From assembly GCF_024436375.1 (NCBI RefSeq), contig NZ_JAFMZM010000001.1, forward strand, positions 682,001 through 746,000: a stretch of 64,000 nt of DNA, read 5' to 3'. Positions within the stretch are counted from its first letter, which is position 1; the number at the start of each line of letters is the position of its first letter. Positions 47,373 through 56,201 of the stretch are shown here, piece after piece. The DNA comes from Nocardioides astragali. Lineage in GTDB: Bacteria > Actinomycetota > Actinomycetes > Propionibacteriales > Nocardioidaceae. Under the pieces are notes generated by a model. The model saw only the letters and a program-made list of their open reading frames with translations, was not told the DNA's origin and searched no databases. The translations under genes were made by a program, and so were the position numbers.

Positions 47373-48536
47373 ATGACGCAGACCGCCACCCCGCCCGCCA
47401 CGACCGCGGCGGACACGACCGCCGACCGCATCCGGAGCGTCACGCTGTCGCACGTCGTCCTGCCGCTGGCCAACCCGGTGAGCGACGCCAAGGTGCTCAC
47501 CGGCCGGCAGAAGCCGCTGACCGAGACCGTGCTCCTCTTCGTCGAGCTGACCACGGAGCAGGGTTTCGAGGGCATGGGCTTCAGCTATTCCAAGCGCGCG
47601 GGCGGCAAGGCGCAGTACGCCCACCTCAAGGAGGTCGTCGAGGTCGCCGTCGGCCAGGACCCCAGCGACATCGCGAAGATCTACGAGTCGCTGATGTGGG
47701 CCGGCGCCTCGGTCGGACGCTCCGGCGTCGCCACGCAGGCCGTCGCGGCCCTCGACGTCGCGCTCTACGACCTCAAGGCCCGCCGCGCCGGACTGCCGCT
47801 CGCCAAGATGCTCGGTGCGCACCGCGACTCGTGCCGGGTCTACAACACCTCGGGCGGCTTCCTCCAGGCCTCGGTCGGCGAGATCAAGGAGAAGGCCACC
47901 GCGTCGCTGGAGTCGGGTATCGGCGGCATCAAGATCAAGGTCGGCCAGCCCGACTGGGCCGAGGACCTCCGTCGCGTCACCGCCCTGCGCGAGCACTTGG
48001 GCGACGGCCCGTTCATGGTCGACGCCAACCAGCAGTGGGACCGCGCCCGCGCCCGCCGGATGTGCCGCGAGCTCGAGCAGTTCGACCTGGTCTGGATCGA
48101 GGAGCCCCTCGACGCGTGGGACCACGTCGGCCACGCCGACCTGTCGCAGACCTTCGTCACCCCGATCGCGACCGGCGAGATGCTGACCTCGGTCGCCGAG
48201 CACATGGGGCTCGTCGACGCCGGCTACCGCGGGATCGTGCAGCCCGACGCGCCGCGCATCGGCGGCATCACGCCCTTCCTGAAGTTCGCCACCCTCGCTG
48301 CGCACCATCGCCTCGACCTGGCGCCGCACTACGCGATGGAGATCCACCTGCACCTCGCGGCGACGTACCCGACCGAGCCGTGGGTGGAGCACTTCGAGTG
48401 GCTCAACCCGCTGTTCGAGGAGCGCATCGACATCCGCGACGGCCGCATCTTCGTGCCGGACCGCCCCGGCCTCGGTTTCACGCTCACCGAGAAGATGCGC
48501 TCGCTGACCGTGGAGACCGCTACCTTCGGCCGATGA
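47373..48536 (+). CDS. L-talarate/galactarate dehydratase (enolase superfamily)
   Basis: I start at ATG 47373 (387 residues), since the ORF extension to 47322 runs through the operator. The sequence follows Salmonella-type L-talarate/galactarate dehydratase closely: SGVATQAVAALDVALYDLKARRAG, GIGGIKIKVGQPDWAED with the KxK bases, FMVDANQQWD, WIEEP, ATGEM metal ligands and LAPHYAMEIHLHL with the catalytic histidine. It dehydrates galactarate or talarate to 5-keto-4-deoxyglucarate. It is coupled to the gntR gene by ATGA. The product feeds kdgD 7 kb downstream. Confidence 0.92.
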   Translation: MTQTATPPATTAADTTADRIRSVTLSHVVLPLANPVSDAKVLTGRQKPLTETVLLFVELTTEQGFEGMGFSYSKRAGGKAQYAHLKEVVEVAVGQDPSDIAKIYESLMWAGASVGRSGVATQAVAALDVALYDLKARRAGLPLAKMLGAHRDSCRVYNTSGGFLQASVGEIKEKATASLESGIGGIKIKVGQPDWAEDLRRVTALREHLGDGPFMVDANQQWDRARARRMCRELEQFDLVWIEEPLDAWDHVGHADLSQTFVTPIATGEMLTSVAEHMGLVDAGYRGIVQPDAPRIGGITPFLKFATLAAHHRLDLAPHYAMEIHLHLAATYPTEPWVEHFEWLNPLFEERIDIRDGRIFVPDRPGLGFTLTEKMRSLTVETATFGR

Positions 48537-49207
48537 GCTCCACCCTCTCCGCTGCCGTGGTCGCCGGCCTCAAGGACAAGATCCTCGCCGGCGACCTCGC
48601 GCCGGGCTCGAAGCTGCCCTCCGAGTCGGAGCTCGTCGAGGAGTACGCCGTCTCGCGGACCGTCGTGCGCGAGGCGGTGACCCGACTGCGAGCCGAGGGG
48701 CTGGTCGAGACCCAGCACGGGCGTGGGTCCTTCGTCCTCACGGTCCCGGAGGCGTCGTCGTTCAGCGTCGAGGCCTCGGCCATCCGCACCCATGCCGACG
48801 TCATGGCGATGCTCGACTTCCGGATCGGCGTGGAGAGCGAGGCCGCCGCCCTCGCGGCGACCCACCACACCGAGGTGGACGTGGCCCCCATCGAGGAAGC
48901 GCTGTCCGGCTTCACCCGTGCCGGGCACGAGGGCGCGGTCGAGGCCGACTTCGCCTTCCACCTCGCGATCGCCCGCGCGACAGGCAACCGCTTCTACGTC
49001 GACCTGCTCGGCTCGCTCGGACCGATGATGATCATGCTGCCGCGCACCCGTCTCGGTGAGGCCTACTCCATGACCGACGCCACCCATGTCGAGCGGGTGC
49101 AGCGCGAGCACGACAACGTCGCCGCCGCGGTCCTCGCCGGCGACCCGGACACGGCCAGGGCGGCCATGCGGCTGCACCTGGGCAACACTCGCCGCCGCGT
49201 CACCTAG
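48533..49207 (+). CDS. GntR/FadR-subfamily (FCD) repressor
   Basis: A 224-residue regulator whose ATG overlaps the dehydratase stop (ATGA). Residues 8-70 form a winged helix (LKDKILAGDLAPGSKLPSESELVEEYAVSRTVVREA). The C-terminal FCD domain carries the metal/ligand residues in MLDFRIGVE, DFAFHLAIARATGN and EHDNVAAAVLAGD. FCD proteins typically sense sugar acids. It most simply represses its own operon through the palindrome at 47313; galactarate or its dehydration product would be the inducer. Confidence 0.92.
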   Translation: MSSTLSAAVVAGLKDKILAGDLAPGSKLPSESELVEEYAVSRTVVREAVTRLRAEGLVETQHGRGSFVLTVPEASSFSVEASAIRTHADVMAMLDFRIGVESEAAALAATHHTEVDVAPIEEALSGFTRAGHEGAVEADFAFHLAIARATGNRFYVDLLGSLGPMMIMLPRTRLGEAYSMTDATHVERVQREHDNVAAAVLAGDPDTARAAMRLHLGNTRRRVT

Positions 49208-49277
49208 TTGATGGCTCGCTCCGCTCGCGTGTCCGCGGCGCTGGAACCCCGGACGTCGCGCGAGTGCCAGCGTCAGC

Positions 49278-50543
49278 TCACCAGCGGGACGTGTGGGGGG
49301 AGAAGTCCGGCCGGATCGAGCGCATGTAGGCCGTGTCCTCGCGCCGGCGTACACCGCAGCCGAGGTACTGCTCGTGCAGGGCGCCGAGCGCGTCGCGGTC
49401 GAGCTCGACGCCCAGGCCTGAGGCGGTCGGCACGGCGACAGAGCCGGACTCGAACGACAGCACGTCGGGGGCGATGACGTCCTCGGTCTTCCACGGGTAG
49501 TGGGTGTCGCAGGCGTAGGTGAGGTTGGGCGTCGCGGCGGCGAGGTGCACCATCGCGGCGAGCGACACACCGAGGTGGGAGTTGCTGTGCATCGACAGGC
49601 CCATGCCCCAGACCTCAGTGATCCCCCCGAGCAGTGCCGACTTCCTCAGCCCGCCCCACAGGTGGTGGTCGGACAGGACGACCTGGACGGCGCCCTGCGC
49701 GATCGCCGGCGGCAGGTGCTCCATCGCGATGACGCACATGTTGGTGGCCAGCGGCACGTCGGTGCGCGCCGACACCGCAGCCATGCCCTCGATGCCGGGC
49801 GTCGGGTCCTCGAGGTACTCGACCACGCCGGCCAGCCGGTCGGCGACCTTGACCGAGGTGTCGACGGTCCATGCGCCGTTGGGGTCGAGGCGCAGCGGCA
49901 GGTCGGGGAACGCGTCGCGCAGCGCCTCGATCGCGGCGCACTCCTCGTCGGGAGGGAGCACGCCGCCCTTGAGCTTGAGGGAGCCGAAGCCCCACCCGTC
50001 GACCATCCGGCGGGCCTGGTCGACGACCTGGTCGGGGGTCAGTGCCTCGCCCCAGGCGTCGTCCGCGTGCCCGGGGTGCCCGGCCCACTTGTAGAAGAGG
50101 TAGCCGCTGAACGGCACCCGCTCGCGTACGGCGCCGCCGAGCAGGTCGCTGACCGGTACGCCGGCCTCGCGGCCCTGGAGGTCGAGGCAGGCGACCTCGA
50201 AGGGGGAGTGGACGGTGTCGACGGCCGAGCTCACGTCGAGCATCCCGCCGAACGACGCACTGGCCCCGCCGGTCTCGCGGCCGAGCACCTCGGTCACCAG
50301 GCGGCGCAGGCCGTTGAGGTCGTAGGGGTCGTGGCCGGGGAGGGCGGCGGCGACCGCGTCGAGCCGGCCGAGGTGGGCCTCGTCGGCGTACGTCTCGCCC
50401 AGGCCGAGCAGGCCGGAGTCGGTGTGCACCTCGACGATCGCGCGCAGGGCGTAGGGCTGGTGGACCCCGACCACGTTGAGCAGCGGTGGGTCGCCGAACG
50501 CGACCGGTGTGACGACGACGCGGGAGATGCGGCTGCGACTCAC
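49278..50543 (-). CDS. Glucarate dehydratase-family enzyme (GudX-like paralogue)
   Basis: A 421-residue enolase-superfamily protein of the glucarate dehydratase subgroup. Marks are [28 protein letters not shown] with the KxK base, LRLDPNGAW, EYLEDPTPG, ATNMCV and SMHSNSHLG with the catalytic-position histidine. All expected catalytic residues appear present. It is last in the tctCBA-usp operon, seven bases after the stress-protein gene. A second, clearer GudD lies at 57778. It may act on another aldarate or be a low-activity GudX-type relative, as in E. coli. Confidence 0.85.
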   Translation of the reverse strand: MSRSRISRVVVTPVAFGDPPLLNVVGVHQPYALRAIVEVHTDSGLLGLGETYADEAHLGRLDAVAAALPGHDPYDLNGLRRLVTEVLGRETGGASASFGGMLDVSSAVDTVHSPFEVACLDLQGREAGVPVSDLLGGAVRERVPFSGYLFYKWAGHPGHADDAWGEALTPDQVVDQARRMVDGWGFGSLKLKGGVLPPDEECAAIEALRDAFPDLPLRLDPNGAWTVDTSVKVADRLAGVVEYLEDPTPGIEGMAAVSARTDVPLATNMCVIAMEHLPPAIAQGAVQVVLSDHHLWGGLRKSALLGGITEVWGMGLSMHSNSHLGVSLAAMVHLAAATPNLTYACDTHYPWKTEDVIAPDVLSFESGSVAVPTASGLGVELDRDALGALHEQYLGCGVRRREDTAYMRSIRPDFSPHTSRW

Positions 50544-50550
50544 CCCGGGC

Positions 50551-50946
50551 TCACCTGGCCGGCTTCACGGCGAGGATCGGCACGTCGAGCTCGAGCAGCA
50601 ACCGCTGGGCGTCACTGCCCATCACCAGCTTGCCGACGGGGGAGCGGCGGCGTACGCCGATGACGACCATCCGCGCGGACGTGCGCTCGACGACCGTCCG
50701 GAACGTGTCCACGAGCTCGGCGCCGTGCTCGGCCTGGTCGACGGTCGCGCTCACGCCCGCTGCCCGCGCGCGGGCGACCAGGTCCGCTGCTGCGGTCTCG
50801 TCGATCAGGTCGCCGTCGACGGTGCTGCGGCGACGGGGGCTGTTGAGGATCAGCACGTCGTCGCCGTGTGCCAGCGCCTCGGCCAGGCCGGCCTCGAGCG
50901 CGGCATCGCCGACGGGGGTGGGCACGTAGCCGATCACGATGGTCAT
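50551..50946 (-). CDS. Universal stress protein (UspA family)
   Basis: A 131-residue single-domain UspA protein with the nucleotide-binding tail motif GVRRRSPVGKLVMGSDAQRLL and the C-terminal strand DVPILAVKP. Its ATG overlaps the tctA stop by ATGA. Usp genes inside tricarboxylate-transporter operons recur in actinobacteria; such a protein may regulate the transporter through ATP binding, but this is unproven. Cytoplasmic dimer expected. Confidence 0.9.
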   Translation of the reverse strand: MTIVIGYVPTPVGDAALEAGLAEALAHGDDVLILNSPRRRSTVDGDLIDETAAADLVARARAAGVSATVDQAEHGAELVDTFRTVVERTSARMVVIGVRRRSPVGKLVMGSDAQRLLLELDVPILAVKPAR

Positions 50947-52463
50947 CGCAGGACGTCCTCTCGCTGGGTGGTCTCGTCCGGGACGGGAGCTCGGCGCCGG
51001 TGGCGCACGGCCTGGACGATCGGGAACAGGGCGGCGACCAGGAAGAGCGCCAGGATCGTGCCCGAGATGGGCCGGGTGAGGAAGCCGGTGGGGTCGCCGT
51101 CGAAGATCAGCAGGGCGCGGCGCACGTTGTTCTCGAGGAGGGCTCCGAGGACGAACGCCAGCACCATCGGGCCGGGCTCGAAGCCCACCTTCTTCATCAG
51201 GTAGCCCAGGATGCCGAAGGCGATCATCACGAAGATGTCGAAGGTCGAGTTGTTGATCGTGTAGACGCCCAGGATCGTGATCAGCGCGGTGATCGGAGCC
51301 AGGATCGCCGGCCGCACCCGCAGGATGCGTACGAAGATCCTGACGAGCGGCAGGCTCAGGATGAGCAGCAGCACGTTGCCGATGTACATCGAGTTCACGA
51401 CGCCCCAGAAGAGGTCCGGGCGCTCCTCGAGGAGCTGGGGGCCGGGCGTGACGCCGAGGACGAGCAGGGCCGCGAACAGCATCGCCATCGAGGCGTTGGC
51501 GGGGATGCCGAGGGTGAGCAGCGGGATGAAGGACGAGGTGGCGGCCGCGTTGTTGGCGGTCTCCGGGGCCGCGACGCCCTCGATCGCGCCACGGCCGAAG
51601 CGCTCGGGCGTCTTCGAGATGCGCTTCTCGGTGGCGTACGCCGCGAGCGACGACATCACGGCGCCGCCCCCCGGGAGCACGCCGAGGAAGAAGCCGATCA
51701 CCGAGCCGCGCCCGATCGCCGGCGCGGCCGTGCGCAGCTCCTTGCGGGAGGGCCAGATGTTGTTGACCGCCGCGGGTACGTGCGCCTTGCCGTGCCGCTC
51801 CTCGAGGTTGTAGAGGATCTCGCCGACGCCGAAGAGGCCCATGGCGACGACGACGAAGTCGAGGCCGTCGGCGAGCTGCATGCTCTCGAAGCTGAACCGC
51901 TGGGCGTTGCTGAAGCTGTCGCGTCCCACGGTGGCGAGGAGCAGGCCGATCGAGGCGGCGATGAGCGCCTTGACGGGATGGCCGCTGCCGATCGTGGCGA
52001 TGAGCAGCACACCGAGGAGCGCCAGGGCGGCGTACTCGGCCGGACCGAAGTCCAGCGCCCAGCCGGCCACCAGCGGGGCGCTGAGGCTGAGCAGGATGAT
52101 CGAGAAGGTGGCGCCGACGAAGGATCCGATGGCGGCGACACCGAGGGCGGTGCCGGCCTTGCCCTGCTTGGCCAGGGCGTAGCCGTCGAAGACGGTGACC
52201 ACCGACGACGCCTCGCCGGGCAGGCGCAGCAGCACCGAGGTGATGGTGCCGCCGTACTGGGCGCCGTAGTAGATGCCGGCCAGCATGATGACCGCCGCCA
52301 CAGGGTCGACGGTGACGACGACCGGCAACAGGATCGCCATGGTGGCGGCCGGGCCGAGGCCGGGCAGCACGCCGATCAGCATGCCGATGAGCACGCCGAT
52401 GAGGCAGTAGAGCAGGTTCTCGGGCTGGCTGACGACGGCGAAGCCGTCGAGGAACGCGTCCAT
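50943..52463 (-). CDS. tctA: Tripartite tricarboxylate transporter, large membrane subunit TctA
   Basis: A 506-residue protein with about eleven helices and the family motifs GVLPGLGPAATMAILLPV near the N terminus and a symmetric copy GVLPGGGAVMSSLAAY in the middle. It is the sodium- or proton-coupled channel of TTT systems. It follows tctB by 12 bases and is coupled to the usp gene by ATGA. Known TTT systems import citrate, tartrate, terephthalate and similar acids; the surrounding genes point to an aldaric acid here. Confidence 0.95.
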   Translation of the reverse strand: MDAFLDGFAVVSQPENLLYCLIGVLIGMLIGVLPGLGPAATMAILLPVVVTVDPVAAVIMLAGIYYGAQYGGTITSVLLRLPGEASSVVTVFDGYALAKQGKAGTALGVAAIGSFVGATFSIILLSLSAPLVAGWALDFGPAEYAALALLGVLLIATIGSGHPVKALIAASIGLLLATVGRDSFSNAQRFSFESMQLADGLDFVVVAMGLFGVGEILYNLEERHGKAHVPAAVNNIWPSRKELRTAAPAIGRGSVIGFFLGVLPGGGAVMSSLAAYATEKRISKTPERFGRGAIEGVAAPETANNAAATSSFIPLLTLGIPANASMAMLFAALLVLGVTPGPQLLEERPDLFWGVVNSMYIGNVLLLILSLPLVRIFVRILRVRPAILAPITALITILGVYTINNSTFDIFVMIAFGILGYLMKKVGFEPGPMVLAFVLGALLENNVRRALLIFDGDPTGFLTRPISGTILALFLVAALFPIVQAVRHRRRAPVPDETTQREDVLR

Positions 52464-52475
52464 CGAGGTCGCCTC

Positions 52476-53012
52476 TCAGAACAGGTGCGGCAGCGGGATG
52501 CCGAGGCCGTAGAGGAACAGGGCGTAGAAGGCGGCGACGGTGCCCACCGACACGGCGGCGGTCGAGCGCCACGACTCGCCGCCGAGGAAACGGAGCCAGA
52601 CGACGCAGAGCAGCAGGGCCGGGATCTCGAAACCGATCACGGGCAGCAGGAAGGCGAGCCCGACGAACGTGGCCAGCCCGACCAGCGGCAGGACGCTCGA
52701 GCGGCTGAACTGCTCGCTGTCGGTGAGCCTGCGGCCGACGACAAGCAGCACGACCGAGAGCGCGATGATCACCGCCGAGATGACGAACGGCCACAGGCCC
52801 GGGCCGGGTCGCCGCAGCGACCCGAGCCCGTAGCCGTGGGCGAGGACCGCGCCCAGGACGCCGACGGCAAGGGTGACGAGCCCGGCCACGACCTGGTACG
52901 CCGGTCCGCCAGCTGGCGGGCGTTGCTCCTCCAGCTCGTGCGCCACCTCGGCCTCGAGCTCGGCCAGGATGTCCCCCTGGCCGCCGCCGGCGCGGCTGTG
53001 CTCGTCACTCAT
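52476..53012 (-). CDS. tctB: Tripartite tricarboxylate transporter, small membrane subunit TctB
   Basis: A 178-residue protein with an acidic N-terminal extension of about 40 residues and four hydrophobic helices (for example VVAGLVTLAVGVLGAVLAHG and PGLWPFVISAVIIALSVVLL). The R-x-GPG-x-xP motif (RRPGPGLWP) is typical of TctB. It sits between tctC (39-base gap) and tctA (12-base gap) in one operon and completes the membrane unit. Poorly conserved family, so the call relies on context too. Confidence 0.9.
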   Translation of the reverse strand: MSDEHSRAGGGQGDILAELEAEVAHELEEQRPPAGGPAYQVVAGLVTLAVGVLGAVLAHGYGLGSLRRPGPGLWPFVISAVIIALSVVLLVVGRRLTDSEQFSRSSVLPLVGLATFVGLAFLLPVIGFEIPALLLCVVWLRFLGGESWRSTAAVSVGTVAAFYALFLYGLGIPLPHLF

Positions 53013-53051
53013 GTCGGCTCCTCGGTCGTGGTCAGGACGTGGCGTCGGCGC

Positions 53052-54044
53052 TCACTCGGCCAGGTTGATGTCGTACTCCTCGACGAGGTCGGCGTAGCGC
53101 TGCTTGTCGGTCTCCAGCGCCTCGACGACCTCGTCGCCGGGGATCTCCATCGGCGTCAGGCTGTTCTGCTCGTTGAAGGCCTGGTAGTCCTCGGTCTCGA
53201 AGGTCGCCTGCATGCCCTCCCAGATGGCGTCCTTGACGTCCTGGGGGGTGCCCTTCGGCGTGGTCATGAAGCGGTACTGGTAGACCTCGACGTCGACACC
53301 CTGCTCGGTGGCGGTCGGCACGTCCGGCAGCGCGTCGATGCGCTCGGGAGCGAAGACCGAGAGGGCGGTCAGCTTGCCGCTCTCGAGGTTCTCCCGGGCC
53401 TCGCCGACCTGCAGGCAGGCGGTGTCGACCTGGTTGCCCAGCAGGGCGGTCAGCGCCGGTGCGCCCCCGTCGAAGGGCACGGCCTCGGCGTCGACGTCGG
53501 CCGTCGAGTAGGTGAGCGCGCAGGAGAGCTGCGAGCCGGTGCCCACGCCGGTCGTGCCATAGGTGACCTTCTTGCCGGCGCCCTTGAGGTCGTCGATGGT
53601 CGCCCAGCCGTTGTCGGCGTTGGTCACCAGGACGTAGTCGTCGCGGGAGACACCGCCGACGACGTCGAAGTCGTCGATGCTGGTGACCTCGCCCTCGGCC
53701 ACGGCCAGCGGCGTGATCGCGAAGAGGGAGGCGTTCTGCACGGCGATGATGCTGCCATCGGGCTCGGCCTGCTCGAGCTCGGCCGCGGCTAGCGCGCCGT
53801 TGGAGCCGGACCGGTTGATCACGGAGAAGGTCTCGCCCAGCTCGTCCGACAGGCCGGTGGCGACCTGGCGGGAGATCAGGTCGCTCGAGCCGCCGGGGTC
53901 CGCGCCGACGTACATCTCGACCGCGCCGGACGGGTAGTCGCCGCCGTCGTCGCTGCCGGTGCTCGTCTCGACTCCGCCGCAGGCGGACAGGACGAGGGCC
54001 GCGCCGGTCGCGACGACCGCGAGGCTGAGGGTCTGCTTGCGCAT
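53052..54044 (-). CDS. tctC: Tripartite tricarboxylate transporter substrate-binding lipoprotein TctC
   Basis: A 330-residue binding protein of the Bug/TctC family. The signal peptide ends with lipobox LSAC (Cys21-22 region) and a Gly/Ser tether. Family motifs are YVGADPGGSSDLISRQVATGL, NRSGSNGALAAAEL, DGGAPALTALLGNQVD and PDVPTATEQGVDVE. It captures a carboxylate outside the cell and passes it to TctAB. It is first in the operon, with AAGGAG before its ATG, and divergent from a LysR gene. The ligand is inferred to be glucarate or galactarate. Confidence 0.93.
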   Translation of the reverse strand: MRKQTLSLAVVATGAALVLSACGGVETSTGSDDGGDYPSGAVEMYVGADPGGSSDLISRQVATGLSDELGETFSVINRSGSNGALAAAELEQAEPDGSIIAVQNASLFAITPLAVAEGEVTSIDDFDVVGGVSRDDYVLVTNADNGWATIDDLKGAGKKVTYGTTGVGTGSQLSCALTYSTADVDAEAVPFDGGAPALTALLGNQVDTACLQVGEARENLESGKLTALSVFAPERIDALPDVPTATEQGVDVEVYQYRFMTTPKGTPQDVKDAIWEGMQATFETEDYQAFNEQNSLTPMEIPGDEVVEALETDKQRYADLVEEYDINLAE

Positions 54045-54115
54045 CGTGTGCTCCTTGGTGCTGGCTCGGAACAGCCATCGAGGGTGGTGTGACCACCGAC
54101 ACTAGGTTTGGGCGA

Positions 54116-54133
54116 CGATGCCCGTCCAAGCCC
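54116..54133. promoter_or_regulatory. Putative LysR site in the tctC-lysR gap
   Basis: CGATGCCCGTCCAAGCCC is the reverse complement, with one mismatch, of the motif before kdgD at 55154-55171. It lies between the divergent starts of tctC (54044) and lysR (54179). Confidence 0.65.
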
Positions 54134-54178
54134 GATTGGGCATGGACTGATCCATCTGGAGCATCGTACTGTCGGCGG

Positions 54179-55093
54179 GTGATCACCCTCGACCAGGTCC
54201 GTTCCTTCGTCGCGGTGGCCGAGGAGCTCCACTTCGGTCGCGCCGCCGAGCGGCTCCGGATGACCCAGCCGCCCCTGTCGCGGCAGATCCAGAAGCTCGA
54301 GAAGTCGGTCGGTGCCCGCCTGCTCGAGCGCGACAACCGCCGCGTCGAGCTGACCGGCGCCGGAGCCGCCTTCCTCGACGAGGCCTACCGGCTGCTCAAC
54401 CTGGTCGAGGGTGCGGGGGACCTGGCCCGCCGGGTGGACGCAGGGGCGGCGGGCGTCGTACGCCTCGGCTTCACCGCCGTCTCGGCGATCTCGATCCTCG
54501 GCCCGCTGCTGCGCCGGCTCACCGCCGAGCTGCCCGACGTCGAGGTCGTGCTCTCCGAGCGGGTGACCGGCGCGCAGGTCGACGGGATCCGGCGGGGCGA
54601 GCTCGACATCGGCCTGGCCCGTCCGCCCTTCGACACGAGCCTGCTTCGTTCCCGTGTGGTGCTGCGCGAGCCGCTGATGGCGGTCGTGCCGGCGTCGCAC
54701 GCGCTTGCCGCGGTGGACCGTCCGCTCGCGGCCGGGGACTTCGACGGCGAGGCGGTGATCGGCTACAACCCCGACCAGTCGCGCTACTTCCACGAGCTCT
54801 CGGTCCGCTTCTTCGCCAACGCGCACCCACGCGTCGACCAGCGGGTGCACCAGGTGCTCACCGCGATGCTGCTGGTGTCGGCCGAGCGGGGCGTGACGCT
54901 CGCCCCCGCCTCGGCCGCCTCGCTGCACGTGGACGGCGTGGTGTTCAAGGAGCTGTCCCACCATGGCGGCGACACGCGCGTCGACGCCGACCCCGACCGG
55001 CCCGTCGAGCTGCACGCCATCTGGTCGCGCGAGGCGGTCACCCCCGTCGTACGACGGGTGCTGGACGTCGTCACGACGCGAGAGGGCACCTAG
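54179..55093 (+). CDS. LysR-family regulator of the aldarate genes
   Basis: Starting at the GTG 54179 gives 304 residues, the normal LysR length, and the usual opening LDQVRSFVAVAEELHFGRAAERLRMTQPPLSRQIQKLE helix-turn-helix. The effector domain follows (VVRLGFTAVSAISIL, RRGELDIGLARPP). It lies between the divergent transporter operon and the kdgD operon. A shared 18-bp motif in both promoters suggests it controls both, probably as an aldarate-responsive activator. The longer ORF from 54089 has no family match. Confidence 0.93.
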   Translation: MITLDQVRSFVAVAEELHFGRAAERLRMTQPPLSRQIQKLEKSVGARLLERDNRRVELTGAGAAFLDEAYRLLNLVEGAGDLARRVDAGAAGVVRLGFTAVSAISILGPLLRRLTAELPDVEVVLSERVTGAQVDGIRRGELDIGLARPPFDTSLLRSRVVLREPLMAVVPASHALAAVDRPLAAGDFDGEAVIGYNPDQSRYFHELSVRFFANAHPRVDQRVHQVLTAMLLVSAERGVTLAPASAASLHVDGVVFKELSHHGGDTRVDADPDRPVELHAIWSREAVTPVVRRVLDVVTTREGT

Positions 55094-55153
55094 TCACGTC
55101 CCGGCGAGCATTCCATGCCGTGATTCCTCAGGAGCATCACCGGATACAAAATG

Positions 55154-55171
55154 GGGCTTGGACAGGCATCG
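55154..55171. promoter_or_regulatory. Putative LysR site before the kdgD operon
   Basis: GGGCTTGGACAGGCATCG, 65 bases upstream of the kdgD start. It matches 54116-54133 on the other strand at 17 of 18 positions. The distance to the gene fits an activator site. Confidence 0.65.
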
Positions 55172-55235
55172 TCACGTCTTCCTAGGTTGGTGAGCACCGC
55201 CACACCACGACCCGCCTCGACCAAAAGGACGCAGC

Positions 55236-56162
55236 GTGACGAAGTACAGCCCCACCGAGCTCGTCGAGACCCTGGGGAGCGGCCTGCTGTCGTTCCCCGT
55301 CACCCACTTCGACGCTGACCTGCAGTTCGACGAGCCTGCCTACCGGGCGCACCTCGAGTGGCTCAGCGGGTACCCGGTCGCCGGGCTGTTCGCCGCCGGC
55401 GGCACGGGTGAGGGCTTCTCGCTCACCGCCGAGGAGACCGACCGCGTCGTCCGCGCGGCCATCTCGGGCGCCGGTGGCAAGGTCCCGGTGCTGGCCCCCG
55501 CGACCGGCTCGACGGTCAACGCCATCGCGCAGGTCAAGGCCGCCGAGGACGCGGGTGCCGACGGCATCCTGCTCATGCCGCCCTACCTCACCGAGGCCGG
55601 CCAGCGCGGACTCGTGGAGCACATCAGCGCCGTGTGCGCCGCCACCGGCCTCGGCGTCATCTACTACTCGCGAGCCAACGCGGTGCTGGGCACCGACGCC
55701 CTCGAGCAGGCCTGCCGGCGCAACGCCAACCTCGTCGGCTTCAAGGACGGCGTCGGCTCGATCGAGCAGATGACCCGCACCTACGCCCAGCTCGGGGACC
55801 GCCTCGTCTACGTCGGCGGTCTCCCCACGGCGGAGATGTTCGCGCTCCCGCTGCTCCAGCTCGGGGTGACGACCTACAGCTCGGCGATCTTCAACTTCGT
55901 CCCCCAGTTCGCCCTCGACTTCTACGACGCCGTACGCCGCCAGGACCAGGCGGTTGTCTACGCGATGCTCAACGACTTCGTCATCCCCTACACCAAGATC
56001 CGCGACCGCGAGTCGGGCTACGCCGTGTCGATCGTCAAGGCCGGTCTGACCGCTGTCGGCCGGCCCGCCGGCCCGGTGCGTCCGCCGCTGTCGGACCTCA
56101 CCGCCGCCGAGCTCGACGAGCTGCGCGCCCTCGTGGACAAGGTGGCAGGCTCGAAGGCTTGA
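55236..56162 (+). CDS. kdgD: 5-dehydro-4-deoxyglucarate dehydratase
   Basis: A 308-residue member of the DapA/N-acetylneuraminate lyase fold. It shows [37 protein letters not shown] with Tyr144-region and the Schiff-base Lys170 in [10 protein letters not shown], all as in KdgD. It converts 5-keto-4-deoxy-D-glucarate to 2,5-dioxopentanoate with loss of water and CO2. Start is a GTG with AAGGACG upstream. It begins the operon kdgD-aldehyde dehydrogenase-gudD and joins the glucarate and galactarate branches. Confidence 0.95.
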   Translation: MTKYSPTELVETLGSGLLSFPVTHFDADLQFDEPAYRAHLEWLSGYPVAGLFAAGGTGEGFSLTAEETDRVVRAAISGAGGKVPVLAPATGSTVNAIAQVKAAEDAGADGILLMPPYLTEAGQRGLVEHISAVCAATGLGVIYYSRANAVLGTDALEQACRRNANLVGFKDGVGSIEQMTRTYAQLGDRLVYVGGLPTAEMFALPLLQLGVTTYSSAIFNFVPQFALDFYDAVRRQDQAVVYAMLNDFVIPYTKIRDRESGYAVSIVKAGLTAVGRPAGPVRPPLSDLTAAELDELRALVDKVAGSKA

Positions 56163-56201
56163 TCGACCACCCGCCCCCGCAGGAACATCCGAGAGGACCC
56201 C

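Noticed and set aside
49208-49277. Additional gene between gntR and the glucarate-dehydratase paralogue
   Set aside because: Only 70 bases between convergent stops; short frames there are shadows.
50868-53792. 974-codon plus-strand open frame opposite tctABC
   Set aside because: Pure antisense shadow rich in Q, D, R, G and H; the tct genes on the other strand are certain.
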